Shown here: in pieces, positions 1 through 10,714 of the stretch | Layout: each line of letters begins with the position of its first letter | Position numbering within the stretch: the first letter of the stretch is position 1 | Source: Diploptera punctata | Lineage: Eukaryota > Arthropoda > Insecta > Blattodea > Blaberidae | Assembly: GCA_030220185.1 (NCBI GenBank) | Contig: JASPKZ010007430.1 | Coordinates: 1,253,501 to 1,317,500 of the forward strand | Length of the DNA stretch: 64,000 nt | Direction: 5' to 3' | Translations under genes and position numbers: made by a program | Notes under the pieces: model-generated | Told to the model about the DNA's origin: nothing | Seen by the model: the letters and a program-made list of their open reading frames with translations, nothing else | Databases searched by the model: none

Positions 1-493
1 CACACTCGTATCGAAATATACTATTACAATTATTCATAATATTATCACAAAAAATTGCAGTTTCTCATTGTTACTGATGTAACAATGCCCACATATATCA
101 ATATTTTTAAACGATTCTTTTTATCTGGTCTTCAAGCTCATAAGAGCAATATCACCTTCAATCTTTGAAATACCTCCATTGAATTTCTTTTTAATTTAAT
201 GGGTTCAAAAAATTAAGATTTTACTGTTTCTGTTTTGTGTTTTTTAATCAACTACCCGTGCTAAACTCGTAATTATAAGTTATTTTATGCATAATTATTA
301 AAAATATATACATGCAACAATTCATCCTTATATCTTAAAAAGTGTCCGAGTTATAACCGAAACCATTTTGAAAAAATATAAGTTACGAGAAATAAGCGAT
401 GAAAAACCCTAGTGGAGATACATTAAACTTCTCCTGCAGCATAAACGGGACCTTCCTGATTGGTTGTGGTTAGTTTTCTTCCAGTATCAGTCT
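1..493. other. AT-rich stretch without recognised gene
   Basis: No long open frame, tRNA-like box or repeat shared with the rest of the window was seen. The stretch ends where the reverse-strand Mutator-like frame stops, so part of it may be the 3' flank of that element. Confidence 0.4.
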
Positions 494-1366
494 TTACCTT
501 GAGCGTCTTGCTACTTCTGTAGATTTTAGGGTCAATTTGTTATTTGAGTACATACGCTTGTCATTAAACTCGCTGATTGCCATATTACAAAAGTTTCCAG
601 GAATTATTCCTAGCTTCTCTAACACCTTTACCCAAGCCTTAATGCCAACATTCAAAACCATGCTGGCACAATTCACAGCGATTTCTACTATTCTTCTGCC
701 AGGAAAACCAGTTTTAGGACACATTTCCCATATTTTGGAATTCTGAGTATAACCTTCAATACATCTGCTCAACAATTCTGTTGCAACCAAACCTTCGAAT
801 ACTGGTTTTATGGCATCAATAATGGCAGGAGGTATATTCTTCTTGTAATGGTATTGGCTTACAATGTCCTCACGTACTGCCCCCAGTTGATAGGGACACC
901 AATAATCTGAACCTTGAGGGCAAAGGTTGTGAATGGGGTTACAGTCACTGGACATTTTATGGTACCAAATATCCCTTACAACATGTATCGTGGCAACAGA
1001 TTCACTACAGAATCTAATAGCATGTTCACAATATACTGTCAGTGTATTGGTAACAAAATCTGTCAACATTTTATGCCACTGATAGGTTTTACATCGCTCA
1101 ACTTCTGACAGACATGTGCTCCTCCTTCTTCAAGTTGGTCCCATCCTGTTCTGGACATGACCTACACATTGTACCTTCTTGATTGCCACGCCAGGATCAA
1201 AGGGTTGTGATTCTGACACAGCTTTGTAGCTTTTGATGTTCCCATGAGCTATATAATTAATATAGTGTACATTATGCTTGCCAAGAAAACGACTGAATAT
1301 TGTTTTCATTCCTTCGATTATCATATCAACAGCAGTTACAGTAAAAACCAGTGCTCCACGTGTCAC
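494..1366 (-). pseudogene. Mutator-like transposase, C-terminal part, one internal stop
   Basis: The reverse strand carries one frame of about 290 codons interrupted by a single TGA near 1130-1132. The upstream part (1133-1366) contains a CVGHVQxRMG-type motif (seen as QCVGHVQNRMG). The downstream part (494-1069) contains LTDFVTNTL, a DIWYHKMSSD block, a C-P-Q-G...W-C cluster, an ATELLSRC...T-Q-N block, a CPKTGFPGRR block and a late IAVNCAS helix. From memory this order matches the animal Mutator-like transposase domain, a cut-and-paste DDE enzyme acting in the nucleus. The start is missing: the frame upstream of 1366 hits a stop near 1392 and the N-terminal zinc region is not seen. It could be a recently dead copy or a read through a sequence error. 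No terminal repeats were identified. Confidence 0.8.
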
Positions 1367-2889
1367 GCTGCAGATATCAAGGCGATATTACCACTCATAC
1401 CACACACGCTCCAACATATATACATATATGGGGATGCATTCGATGGCGGTAGTGATACGAAATCGAAGCTCTTATAGATCTTGAGGTAGTGGAGGTAGAT
1501 AGACAAGGTATTTTATGTGACCCCTTAAAAAGGAATCAGACGTTTAAGTCAGGAGACATCGGAGGCTAGCTGGAAAAGATATGATCTTAGTTCCCAGAGC
1601 GCCCAATACATTTTTCTGAAAGCCGTTGATTTGAAACATCAAGTACATCAAAATGTAATAAATAATAACCCTATAAATGTTGCACGATACACACGCACTT
1701 GAAAATTTAACATTCATACCATTTAACACAACTTCTTTTTCTCCAACAATGTCTTAATGACAAGCTAAATAGCGGGAAAAGAGTGCTTTTTTCTTCTTCT
1801 TGTGCTGCCATATCTGATGCCATCTATTGTTTCTGTCAACATACTTATACATTCTTTGAGTTTCTCTTTCTAATGCCACCAGTTTCGTATAAATCCATCA
1901 ACTGTCTGCTACTCTATACCAGATTGTAACGACGGAATGTTTCTGTGGATACTCTATATAATGTGTAGCCTGCGTAGGGTATCATTGGTCTCATTTCTGC
2001 TGCCCCCAATCTCTGTAATTGATCAAACTCCACCATTGTGTTTGTTCATGCTCCTTTTAAATTATTAGTTCAAAAACAACATGTAAGTATGCTATGCAAT
2101 ATATTATAGTGTTAATGAAATTGTTTGTAAAATGTAACAATTATTGATATATCATTGCTATACATGCACATGTAATGGCAATGAAGGATCTATGTGTCTA
2201 CCATAAACGTTGAAAATAGTATGAACTGTAGTGTTTCTGCAGTTACTGCCCAATTGTGTTAAATCGTTTCCACGTGTAAAAACGAAATAAAACAATCAGG
2301 TGTTGGAGATTGGAGACTGGAACAGAAGCGACACTATTGTCAGTTCTTTGTTCTTGTCGCCAGAATTCACTTGCTACATCTGCTCCCTCTTATTGCAGGG
2401 TTAGTCTCCTCTATTATTCAAACCACTTCTCCCTCAGACAAAGTGTATTGACTCTGCTTCTTTCCACGCATTATTCCTCCTTTCAGCGCGGCCACACTTC
2501 TTCCGTTAACACGCACATTTTTTTGCTGAATTCAAATCAATTTTAAAATTGTGTTGGCTAATTTGTTCATATGCTACGCTTGGATATTAACCAATCCAAT
2601 TTACAACGCCTGTCGTTTGATTAATCACGGTGACTATCACATTATATAAATGAAATTGTCAGACCTCATGCGCAATTAGTGTTCGGAAATTGACGAACAT
2701 GATTCGCTAATGTTTCTGGTTTTTAAAGCTATAGAACATAGCAGGCCGTTCTATCAAAACCTTATTACACGATGGATTGAATTATAAATATTATTAAAAT
2801 ACCTAACGTTTTTTACTTTATTAATATTATTTATTAAAAGTTCCATGCATCAATCAGTCCTAATTTCATCCTCTAAATTCCATTCCATT
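1367..2889. other. No firm feature; possible upstream Mutator-like remnant
   Basis: Short reverse-strand frames occur at 1544-1729 and around 1930-2040, upstream of the Mutator-like frame and on its strand, but I could not align them to the N-terminus of that family. Nothing else is recognised in the rest of this AT-rich segment. Confidence 0.3.
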
Positions 2890-3330
2890 AACCTAGTTTA
2901 ACCTCTCACCTTATAGATACCCTTTACATGCAACACGCCACCTGGGCCCTACAGTGGTACGACCTGTCGGGAGAGAGATTTTTAAACTATGAATCACAAA
3001 CATACTTTTTTTGATCACACAAGGGCATAGAGGGACTCTCCGAATTAGGGATGATATCAATATCAGAGCCTCCTCCAAGACAACACAACATTAAGACGAA
3101 ACACGCCATTCACACATGCATTCATATTAAATATGGCGAATATTATAATGATGAATATGATGGTCAGATGATGTTCGGAAACCATTTGGACCTTAAAGCT
3201 TCCTGACACTTGTCTTAAGGAAAAATTCCGAAAAAATCACCCAGGAATCTTTCTCGATCGGGGATCGAACCAAAGCCCGTTGCGTACGAGGCAGCGACAC
3301 TACCTTGAGACACAGAGGTCATTCACTAAA
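2890..3330 (-). mobile_element. tRNA-headed SINE, family R
   Basis: Read on the reverse strand it begins near 3330 with a tRNA-like promoter: an A-box-like stretch, then GGTTCGATCCC (B box) near 3260. It continues through a CAT-rich stretch, a block ending in CCCTCTATGCCCTTGTG, then GACAGGTCGT and a GGTGAGAGGTTAAAC end near 2900. The same body recurs at 15610-16125 (reverse), 7300-7440 and 23020-23230 (forward, headless). The head resembles that of family S but the body differs. Confidence 0.7.
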
Positions 3331-3344
3331 TACTCATTTAAAAC

Positions 3345-3465
3345 ATCACTCCTGGAGGACGAAGATCGATACAAAGACCAAGAAAGCGCTGGGCTGAACG
3401 GATGTGAGATCGGAGTAGGCAAATACCTAACCCGTGAAGTTGATGATGATGATGATGATCAAAAT
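3345..3465 (+). mobile_element. LINE 3' end fragment ending in (GAT)n
   Basis: With one frame change the forward strand reads GGRRSIQRPRKRWAERM followed by a short tail and TREVDDDDDD, where the Asp run is a (GAT)n tract at about 3440-3460. A Gly-Arg-rich R-P-x-K-R-W block near the C-terminus followed by a simple-repeat tail is typical of RTE-like LINE reverse transcriptases. Only the last 40 codons remain. Confidence 0.55.
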
Positions 3466-3571
3466 ATCACACGAGTTTTTAATTATTTGGGCAATTTATT
3501 CCCAACACTACGCTCCGATCATGAAAACTCTTGTGGTATTGCTCTTGATATTTTTTTTGTAAATTTTCAAC

Positions 3572-4008
3572 TATAACTCACTGGCACTATCGAACCCATA
3601 GGTTCGTCACCGCGCGGACATAAGCTCTCCACACATCCCTATTCTGAGCTAATGTTTTCCAATCATTCCATGTATAATCTACTTCCCTCAAATCATAGTT
3701 AATGCTGTTCTCCCACCTCATTCTTGGTCTACCAACTGGGTGTTTTCCCTCTGGTTTTCCTATAAGAAGCTTCCACGCACGTACGTTATTCCCCATCGCA
3801 GTCTACGAGACTTAACTGTTCTTATTATATCTGGCTTCCTGTAAAGACCATTTAGTTCACTGTTATGTAGTCTTCTCTATTCATCTGTCTGTTCATCTCT
3901 CTTTGCTCCAAAATTTTTCCTAAGAACTTTATTCTCAAATACTCGTAATCTCCTTTCCTCCATTAAAGTAAGAGTCCGTGTTTCGCATCCATATAATATA
4001 ACTTACAG
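3572..4008 (-). mobile_element. RTE-like LINE, family alpha, 3' end (copy 1)
   Basis: Reverse-strand pieces read as the C-terminal region of a LINE reverse transcriptase: a CETRTL...RLRVFENKVL start, RTVKSRRLR, then GKPEGKHPVGRPRMRWEN, a YDLREVDYT block and a final WRAYVRAVTNL. This is the reference layout for the alpha family, seen about 15 times in the window and always 5'-truncated. The reverse transcriptase core is absent. Several frame changes show it is dead. The clade (RTE or a relative) is inferred from the C-terminal style only. Confidence 0.75.
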
Positions 4009-4284
4009 AAAAATAACCATCCATAGACAATAATTTATTAGGTACCGGTATGATTAGATTATGTTTAAAGAGTATACAATAATACCGACTGTACAGAATT
4101 CGGCATAAAAAACAGTGCCAAATGAAGAACATTTGCTCTATTACATAACCCACAACTGTATTCTAGTATATACACAGTAAAATTAATTTAAAAATTCCGA
4201 ACCACGTGTCGATTAGTCAGATTTATCTTTGACACTACTAAGAGTAGACTTTTTTTTCAAATAAACAGTTTTCATGTACTTTTG

Positions 4285-5115
4285 AAATTCACAATGGATT
4301 AAAGCAAAGAGGTGCATTGTCTCCGCTACTATTCAGTTTTTTTACTAGTGCATGCTATCAATTTTTTAAAATAATTAAGAAGGTGTACATCTCAATGGTA
4401 TAAATAAGCTGTTGATATATATGCTGGTGATGTAGTATTATTAGGCGATATCGAGGAGATACTAAGGGCCACCAAGCACATTCTATTCAATAACACTAAG
4501 AAATTGGGGCTGGAATTAACATCAATATAATTAAACACATGGTAACACACAGATGATGGAAATGGACAGTTAATGACAAATAAATGGCTGAATTCAAATA
4601 CCTAGGAACAGTAATTACAAACACGAATGAGGTGCAAAAATAAATTAAACATAGGCTGAAATCTGGAAAGGCATTATACTACGCAGTACAGGAGAATTTG
4701 CCATCCCAATGTCTCTGGAAAAAACGTTAAACTAAAATTTATAAAACGGTCATTCTTCCAGTTATATTATATGGATGTGAAACTTTGACTCCTACTTTAA
4801 GGGAGAAGAAAATATTACGAATATTTGAGAATAAAGTTCTCAGAAAAAAATTGAACCAAAGACAGACGTACAGAAAGTTGAATGCAGAAGACTGAATAAC
4901 AAAGAGGTACAACATCTTTAAGGGAAATAATATGTAATAAGAACAGTCAAGTCTCGCAGACTGCGTTGAGCAGGTCATACAGAACGAATGGGGACTGAAA
5001 GAGGGGCATGGAAACTCGTTATAGGAAAACCAGAAGGAAAGCGCCCAATAAGTAGGCCAAGAATAAAGTGGGAGAATTACAATAATTATAATTTAAGGGA
5101 GGTAAGTGGTAGTAC
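4285..5115 (+). pseudogene. RTE-like LINE, family alpha, with reverse transcriptase core (copy 2)
   Basis: This is the longest alpha copy. Near 4290 the forward strand reads NGLKQRGALSPLLF (the G-x-x-Q-G...SPLLF motif), and near 4411-4440 it reads VDIYAGDVVLLGD, in which the catalytic YADD box has become YAGD. It continues through NTKKLGLEL, a YLGTVITNTNE block, an ILPVILYGCET block and the Gly-Arg-rich C-terminus (GKPEGKRPI near 5010). Stops and frameshifts are frequent, and the substituted catalytic Asp argues against function on its own. It ends near GGAGAATTAC...TTTAAGGGAGG without the usual GTTA-repeat tail. Confidence 0.75.
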
Positions 5116-5284
5116 TAGGACGTTTTTAGACTAAAAGTAAAATACATACAATGTTATTTACAAATATGGGTCGCTCGGGCAGCAAGCCCTATGTGCTGTT
5201 AACAGTCCGTATCAATAAAATAATGTCTAGAAATAATATAAACTAAGAAAAATAGAATTATCTTATACATTAATTGGGTTATGT

Positions 5285-5785
5285 AAAATTATTGATTAAA
5301 CTGAAAATATATAAAACTATTATTCTACCAGTTATATTATATGGATGCGAAACATGGACTCCTACTTTAAGGGAGGAAATGAGATTATGAGTATTTGAGA
5401 ATAAAGTTCTTAGGAAAAAAATTTGACCAAGAGAGATGAACATATAGGTGAATGAAGGAGACTAAATAACAGTGAACTACATGGTCTTTATAGGAAGCCA
5501 GATATAATAACAGTTAAGTCTCGTAGACTGTGATGGACAGGACATGTGGCACGAATGGGAAATGAAATACGTTCATGGAGGCTTCTTGTAGGAAAACCAG
5601 AGGGAAAACGCCCAGTTGGTAAACCAAAAATGAGGTGGGGGAATAACATTAACTATGATTTGAGAGAAGTAGATTATACACGGAATGATTGGAAAGCATT
5701 ATCTCAGGATAGGGATGTTTGGAGAGCTTACGTCCGCGCGGCCATTAACCTACGAGTTCGATGGTGCCAATTAGTAAGTGAGTAA
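5285..5785 (+). mobile_element. RTE-like LINE, family alpha, 3' end (copy 3)
   Basis: It begins at LKIYKTIILPVILYGCET and runs to the C-terminus. The open part, 5546-5785, reads MARMGNEIRSW, GKPEGKRPVGKPKMRW, YDLREVDYT and WRAYVRAA, and ends at a stop near 5783. A stop after REEMRL (near 5387) and another frame change break the upstream part. No reverse transcriptase core is present. Confidence 0.75.
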
Positions 5786-5828
5786 ATTTATTAAGTATTA
5801 ATTATATTGCACTATGTTTAAAATTAGA

Positions 5829-5938
5829 GTGTGGATGATTGGAAAACATGATCTCAGAATAGGGATATTTAGAGAGCTTATATTCGCGTGACCATGGAAC
5901 TCCGGATTGGACCTGTCAATGAGTTAGTTAGTTAGTTA
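5829..5938 (+). mobile_element. RTE-like LINE, family alpha, last 110 bp (copy 4)
   Basis: The forward strand reads DDWKT then SQNRDI and RAYIRVTME, matching the extreme C-terminus of alpha, and ends in a GTTA repeat (GAGTTAGTTAGTTAGTT). That repeat is the normal 3' tail of the family. It abuts copy 5 tail to tail. Confidence 0.65.
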
Positions 5939-6545
5939 ACCAACTAACTCACTACCACTATCGAACTCGGACATAAACTCTCCATACAACCATATCCCCT
6001 ATCCTAAGTCATAATATCCAATCACTCCATTTCTCTCAAATTATGGTTAATGCTATTCGACCTTCTCATTCTAGCGGACGCTTTCCCTCCGGTTTTGCTC
6101 ACCTCATTCTTCCGGGCACATTCTCTCTGGTTTTCTTACACTAAGTATCCTTGCCCCTCTTTCATTCCCCATTCGTACTATATGCGCTACCCACCTCAGT
6201 CTATGATACCTAACTGTCATTACAAATCATAGCACCTTCCTCAAATTGTGATTAATGTTATATCTCATCCTATTTTACTGGACGCTTTTCCTCTGGTTTT
6301 CCTATACCAAGTTTTGATGCCCCTCTTTCATTTCCCATTCGTCATATTGTCATATCCATCTCAGTCTATAAGACAACTGTTAATACGTCCATTTTCGGAT
6401 AATATCATGTAAATCATTGTTTTATAGTGTTTTCCTGCGCGTCTAATCGTCTCTTTTTGATTAAAAAAATTATTATAAGCACTTTATCCTTAAACCTCGT
6501 AATGTTTTCTTCTCTCTTAAAGTAGGAACCATGTTTACTAAAATA
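5937..6545 (-). mobile_element. RTE-like LINE, family alpha, 3' end with internal repeat (copy 5)
   Basis: It starts at the tail (AACTAACTCAC) against copy 4. The reverse strand then gives the Gly-Arg-rich block twice, near 6070-6160 and again near 6270-6340, so the copy contains an internal duplication or is two joined fragments. The upstream boundary lies near the TLREEK-type block at 6510-6540. It is heavily mutated. Confidence 0.6.
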
Positions 6546-6639
6546 CATATTCACAATCTTAGGTAAATTAGTAAAAAAGAATACACATAATAACAGCCAT
6601 ATTTTTGTTCAAATTATTTGGTGTATTGTTTACATACTT

Positions 6640-7296
6640 ACTTACTCACTGCCACTATCAAACTCTTAGGTTCATGGCCGCGCGGATATAAGCTCTCCAT
6701 ACATCCCTATCCTTAGCTAATGCCTTTCAATCATTTCCTGTATAATCTACTTCCTTCAAATCATAGTTAATATTATTCTCCCACCTCATTCTTGGTCACC
6801 AACTGGGCTTTTTCGCACTGGTTTTCCTACAACAAGCTTCCATGCATGTATTTCATTCCCCATACGTGTCACATGATAACCTGCCACACACCCCAGTCTA
6901 CGAAGCACACATAAGAGAGAGAGAGAGATCAGAAAAAGCAGAGGATATAGACCGCGGATTCTTCCTGACCCCAGCGATGAACACCGAAGAATGGAAGGAA
7001 CCGAACTTCTCCCTGAGACACGTGTTCACGAGGACCGCCACACATGGATTCCACTACAGAATATGTACCAAAAAAAGGGTTCCACCTCGCATCGAACCAG
7101 TGCCTCTGAAAGCTATGTGACCAAAAATGTAAAATTCTACGCAGATGATAATAACTTTCTGTAATTGTATGCTAATGTACACAGTGTGTTTAATAAATCT
7201 TTATATATACGTGTCGCATGTCCTGCCCATCGCAGTCTACGAGACTTAACTGTTTTTATTATATCTGACTTCCTATAAAGATCATGTTGTTTATCT
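6640..7296 (-). mobile_element. RTE-like LINE, family alpha, 3' end split by an insertion (copy 6)
   Basis: The two halves, 6640-6875 and 7207-7296, join to the usual alpha order: tail with TTAC repeats, WRAYIRAAMN, the YDLKEVDYT region, GKPVRKSPVG-like block, then RTVKSRRLRWAGH. The interruption is the 331 bp segment at 6876-7206, flanked by a 14 bp near-perfect repeat. Confidence 0.7.
6876..7206 (+). mobile_element. Inserted retroelement 3' end in alpha copy 6
   Basis: It is bounded by ATACGTGTCACATG (6862-6875) and ATACGTGTCGCATG (7207-7220), a likely 14 bp target duplication with one mismatch. Inside, a frame reads FFLTPAMNTEEWKEPNF, then LRHVFTRTATHGFHY, with a Cys residue soon after. 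It ends in an AATAAA signal followed by a TATATA run. I do not recognise the protein. The poly(A)-signal end suggests a LINE 3' end or a retrocopied transcript. The first 30 bp resemble alpha sequence (CAGTCTACGA), so the true left boundary may be near 6903 with a longer duplication. Confidence 0.5.
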
Positions 7297-7299
7297 TTA

Positions 7300-7440
7300 T
7301 ATGAACATTATTCCTTGTGTGCTCAAAAAGTATGTATGTGATCCATACTTGAAATCCTTCTCCGACAGGTCGTGTAACAGTAAGGGCTGGCTGGCATGTG
7401 GCACGTAAAAGTACCTATAAGGCGAGAGGTTAAACGGCGT
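7300..7440 (+). mobile_element. SINE family R, body fragment
   Basis: The forward strand contains CCTTGTGTGCTC, then CGACAGGTCGTG and GGCGAGAGGTTAAAC. These match the body and 3' end of the element at 2890-3330 in opposite orientation. The tRNA-like head is missing. Confidence 0.55.
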
Positions 7441-7649
7441 TAACGGAAGGGAATAATCATTATTTTATTAATAATGTTAACTTGCATTTTATAACATTTC
7501 ATTTATTTTATTTTTATATATTTTAAAGACAAATTAGGTTGCGGTACTGGCCATTTGGCAGCTCACTTCTATCATTATCCAAGACAATGTATAATGTAAT
7601 TAAGTTAGGCTGGAACAACGTGTGTGTGTGTTACTATTACGAAGTTAAA

Positions 7650-7870
7650 TAATTGAGAAAATCGCTTAAAAAAATTCTTCCGAAATATTCGGTATCTCTA
7701 GTTCCGTCGAAGAGTTCAATTTATAATTTGGTTCAAAAATTGAGAAATATAAGTTCGTTATTGAACATAGGAGAAGAGGCAATGACACATGCTAACAGAG
7801 GAACATTATTAAACTATAAAAGCGATAGGTTAAAAAACAGTCCGGTAAAATACACATGTAATTAATGGCA
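7650..7870 (+). pseudogene. Tc1/mariner-type transposase, N-terminal helix-turn-helix remnant
   Basis: A forward frame reads a lysine-rich start, then VPSKSSIYNLVQKLRNISSLL. This resembles the N-terminal helix-turn-helix of insect Tc1-like elements (a PSKSTIYRLVKKFR-like pattern, from memory). The arginine/lysine-rich stretch expected next is not preserved. On the same strand a degraded catalytic region of this protein type lies at 9130-9740. The SINE and MITE between them would then be later insertions in one element. Confidence 0.5.
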
Positions 7871-7983
7871 AACATTAGAGGTGTCTCCATAACCTGTACT
7901 TGTCGCTAAAACAAAAGTGAATTTAATTCATTTATAATTTAAAATATTTTTATTGTTATCAAGTACAGCATCGAAACCTGATA

Positions 7984-8346
7984 CACCGCTGTTGTCTCGA
8001 GGTAGCGAGCTGCCTTGTCACGCAGCGGGCCCGGATTCGATTCCCGGTCGGGACAGGCTCCTGGGTGAGGTTTTTTCGGGGTTTTTCCTCACCTGTTAGA
8101 CAAATGTCAGGAAGTTAAAGGCCCAACGGTCCCCGAAAATCATCCGGCCATCATTATCATCATCATCCTTAACCGGTGTGGAACGTAACGCGAAGCTACC
8201 ACACCTATAATGCCATAGTAAAGCTGCAAAGCATAGCAAGAAAATTATATGATTGCAGTGAAGGACCTGCCTTCGGGCAGAATTTCTATGGATGGATATA
8301 TATATATATATATCTCCATCCATCCATAGTAATATATATATATATA
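7984..8346 (+). mobile_element. tRNA-headed SINE, family S (copy 1)
   Basis: The head runs from about 7984 with TCTCGAGGTAGCG (A-box region) and GATTCGATTCC (B box). It is followed by GGTGAGGTTTTTTCGGGG, GACAAATGTCAGGAA, a CAT repeat, CCGGTGTGGAA, a GCTGCAAAGCATAGC stretch and CTTCGGGCAGAATTTCTATGG, ending in (TA)n. It is the most complete forward copy. Reverse copies lie at 19322-19643 and 35632-36012, and a headless piece at 56196-56349. It would be transcribed by RNA polymerase III from its own head. Confidence 0.8.
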
Positions 8347-8350
8347 TATA

Positions 8351-8908
8351 CGGGGCTATTCAGAAAGAGCGACAGACTTCAAACATTTATTTCTTCCAAA
8401 CTAAAAAAAAAAAAAATACAATTCCAACGTTCCTGGAAAGAGAAAAGTTTGAAGTACCGATCACGGCTGCATTGGCGCTGTTGCTTGTAATGTTGATTGT
8501 TTGTATCAAAATGGCCACACAATAGGACGTTGGATTGGATGAGGAGGAGGCAGAAAATCAACTTCATCGCCGGTGGCCTCCCAGCTCACCATGCGTAACC
8601 CCGTGTGTTTACCTGTGGAAATACGTAAAGTGTTTTTATCCTCCCCTATCCTGACATTCTTGAAAATCTGCAACATCGAATTGTTGAAGCTGTGAATTCG
8701 ATAATTAGAGACCAACTGATTCGTGTGTGGCAAGAAATAAGCCACTGTGTTTATATTTGTCGTGTAACACATGGTGCTCATATTTAATGCATAAAATAGT
8801 GAAATTTGAACTTTTCTCTTTCCAGGAACGTTGGAATTGTATTTCTATTTGTTGTAGTTTGCAACAAATAAATGTTTGAAGTCTGTACCTTCTTTGTGAA
8901 TAGCCCTG
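8351..8908 (+). mobile_element. Tc1/mariner-type deletion derivative with long TIRs
   Basis: The ends CGGGGCTATTCA and, inverted, CAGGGCTATTCA lie between TA dinucleotides (8349-8350, 8909-8910). The inverted repeats extend roughly 100 bp, including GACTTCAAACATTTATTT and CGTTCCTGGAAAGAGAAAA. Inside, with frame changes, the forward strand keeps a transposase C-terminus: a W-P-P-x-S-P-x-V-T-P-C block near 8565, then ENLQHRIVEAVNSIIRDQL, VWQEI, and CRVTHGAHI before the right TIR. That is the usual ending of insect Tc1/mariner-like transposases. It has landed in the (TA)n tail of the SINE at 7984-8346. At 558 bp it is non-autonomous. Confidence 0.75.
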
Positions 8909-8917
8909 TATATACAT

Positions 8918-8941
8918 ACACACACACACACACACACACAC
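8918..8941. repeat. (CA)n microsatellite
   Basis: A run of about 12 CA units lies next to TATACATA, just right of the Tc1-type derivative. Confidence 0.9.
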
Positions 8942-9129
8942 ATTGAACATCTGTTTTCATAGTGCACTTCAAAGACGTCACAATGCATGCATATATAACA
9001 TCATAGTTAATTCATCCCTGTCTCTATCCTTAGATTCACCATCATCTGTACTTGCCGTTACTAAATTGTAAAAACTAAAACCTTACAAAAAAATGCATTA
9101 AATGGACCGAATTTAAGAGCCAGATAATC

Positions 9130-9740
9130 AGCAAAGGTAAATTATTCCAAATGTTCCAACAATCTGTTCATAGTGGAATTGTTTATCCGAAATTAGTGTG
9201 TTTAACTGACGAGGCCGTGAGTGCGGTACTGTGTGAGTGGTTATATTAACAAACAAAATGGTCGCCGTTGGAATAGTGAAACTCTACACTATAGAAGTTC
9301 TTCTCTTTATCGGAGTATGGTGTGTAATAAGCGGACGTACATATTTTTGAAAATACAGTGAACTCTTATAGTTAATGTAGACAATATACTCACTCCCTTT
9401 ATTCGACCAACTTACGTATAAAGAAAAATACCTTATGCCTTTTTTAAGTAGGATAATGCTACCCCTCATACTGTTCAATAACAAGAAAATACATTTTTAG
9501 AGAACTGTCAGTCGTGGTCTGTGTTCTGCTAGATCCCCGGATTTTAATCCCTGTCTCTTTAATTTTTGGGGTGATTTAAAAGACCACGCGAATGATGATA
9601 ATCCACGTTCCATCGACTAGTTCAAAAACATGTTGCAAACTGAATTCAAACAATAAAGCAGAAGGACTTCGACATTAAGCATTGAGTCCTGTGACATTTA
9701 GGTTCAATTAATAGTTTACGTGAATTTTGCGTAGTGTTAT
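9130..9740 (+). pseudogene. Tc1/mariner-type transposase, catalytic region remnant
   Basis: The forward strand, across several frames, reads FQQSVHSGIV, then CLTDEAVS (a degenerate sDEa catalytic block), a VWCVISGRT-like block near 9315, FENTVNS, an ILTPFIRPT stretch, and near 9530 a SRDSPDFNP-like block followed by FNFWGDLKDHAND, a FKNMLQTEF helix and the end. This order fits the DDE domain of insect Tc1-family transposases. Stops and frameshifts are numerous. It is likely the distal part of the element whose N-terminus is at 7650-7870. Confidence 0.65.
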
Positions 9741-10510
9741 AATATTACATTATAAACGTAAGATACTGAAATGAGACATGTTGTGAAATAAAGATTTTTT
9801 AAAGCATGCATAACTTTACTGCAGAAGAAGTAGACTTTGGAAGTATGCGTTGCATATGGAGGTTTGTAAACTCGTCTCATCCCTCGCACCCTTGATTTAT
9901 GATTCTAGAAAACACATAGCACAAGTTTGTACTGTCAACGTCAGAATCTTGATGTTTATTCTAGCGAGTTTTGATTTAGTACTTGAAATATGAAGGCATG
10001 AAAGTGCGCTATGTAACTTTTCGTGCAACCCTCTGTTTTATGGACTGCAGGAGTAGCTCTAGTCCGTTCCACTTTGAGAAAGAGCAGGTGTGTATGTACG
10101 TTCATAAACTTCCTACACATCCAATCATATAAAAGTAAAGTTATATATTAAATCAATGGTAGTGCTGAGGATCAGTTGCTCAAACCAGAATAATATAGTA
10201 CGTCTCGAGTAAGATGTTCTAACCATCATCACAACACGACTAGGGTTATACAAAACACACGTCTTGTTATGAAACTTTCTTCTCATATAGTCTTCATGGT
10301 ATAAGAAGGCTTGAATGCAAGAAATTAGAACTAGAATGGCAATAAAGGACTGGAGGGTTTAGGATGGATGGATAGGGACGAACGGAGAATAAAAACAAAA
10401 CTTTAGGCGCACAAAGATGTGTAAACATTGAAAATATGTATAGGGCCTACAAATAGAAAATAAAAAGTCTGAATTATTTAAAGTTAAAAATTAGTATCAT
10501 TATTATTTAT
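9741..10510. other. No feature recognised
   Basis: AT-rich sequence without repeats shared within the window, tRNA boxes or coding pattern. Confidence 0.4.
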
Positions 10511-10636
10511 TATTATTAGGCCTACTACTATAATTATGATTATCATCAGTACCGTTATGTATTAGTATAATTTATGGATATTATCAGTTTCATTTCGATT
10601 TTTATCAGTGTGATTATCATTACCATTACCAATATC

Positions 10637-10638
10637 AC

Positions 10639-10707
<69 letters not shown>
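10637..10707. repeat. (ATT)n microsatellite, LINE tail
   Basis: About 23 ATT units directly follow, in the reverse direction, a LINE C-terminal fragment at 10715-10870. The array is probably the expanded 3' tail of that retroelement. Confidence 0.8.
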
Positions 10708-10714
10708 CATTATT

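Noticed and set aside
8706..8981. Reverse frames with runs of Val-Cys
   Set aside because: They come from a (CA)n repeat and the right TIR of the Tc1-type derivative.
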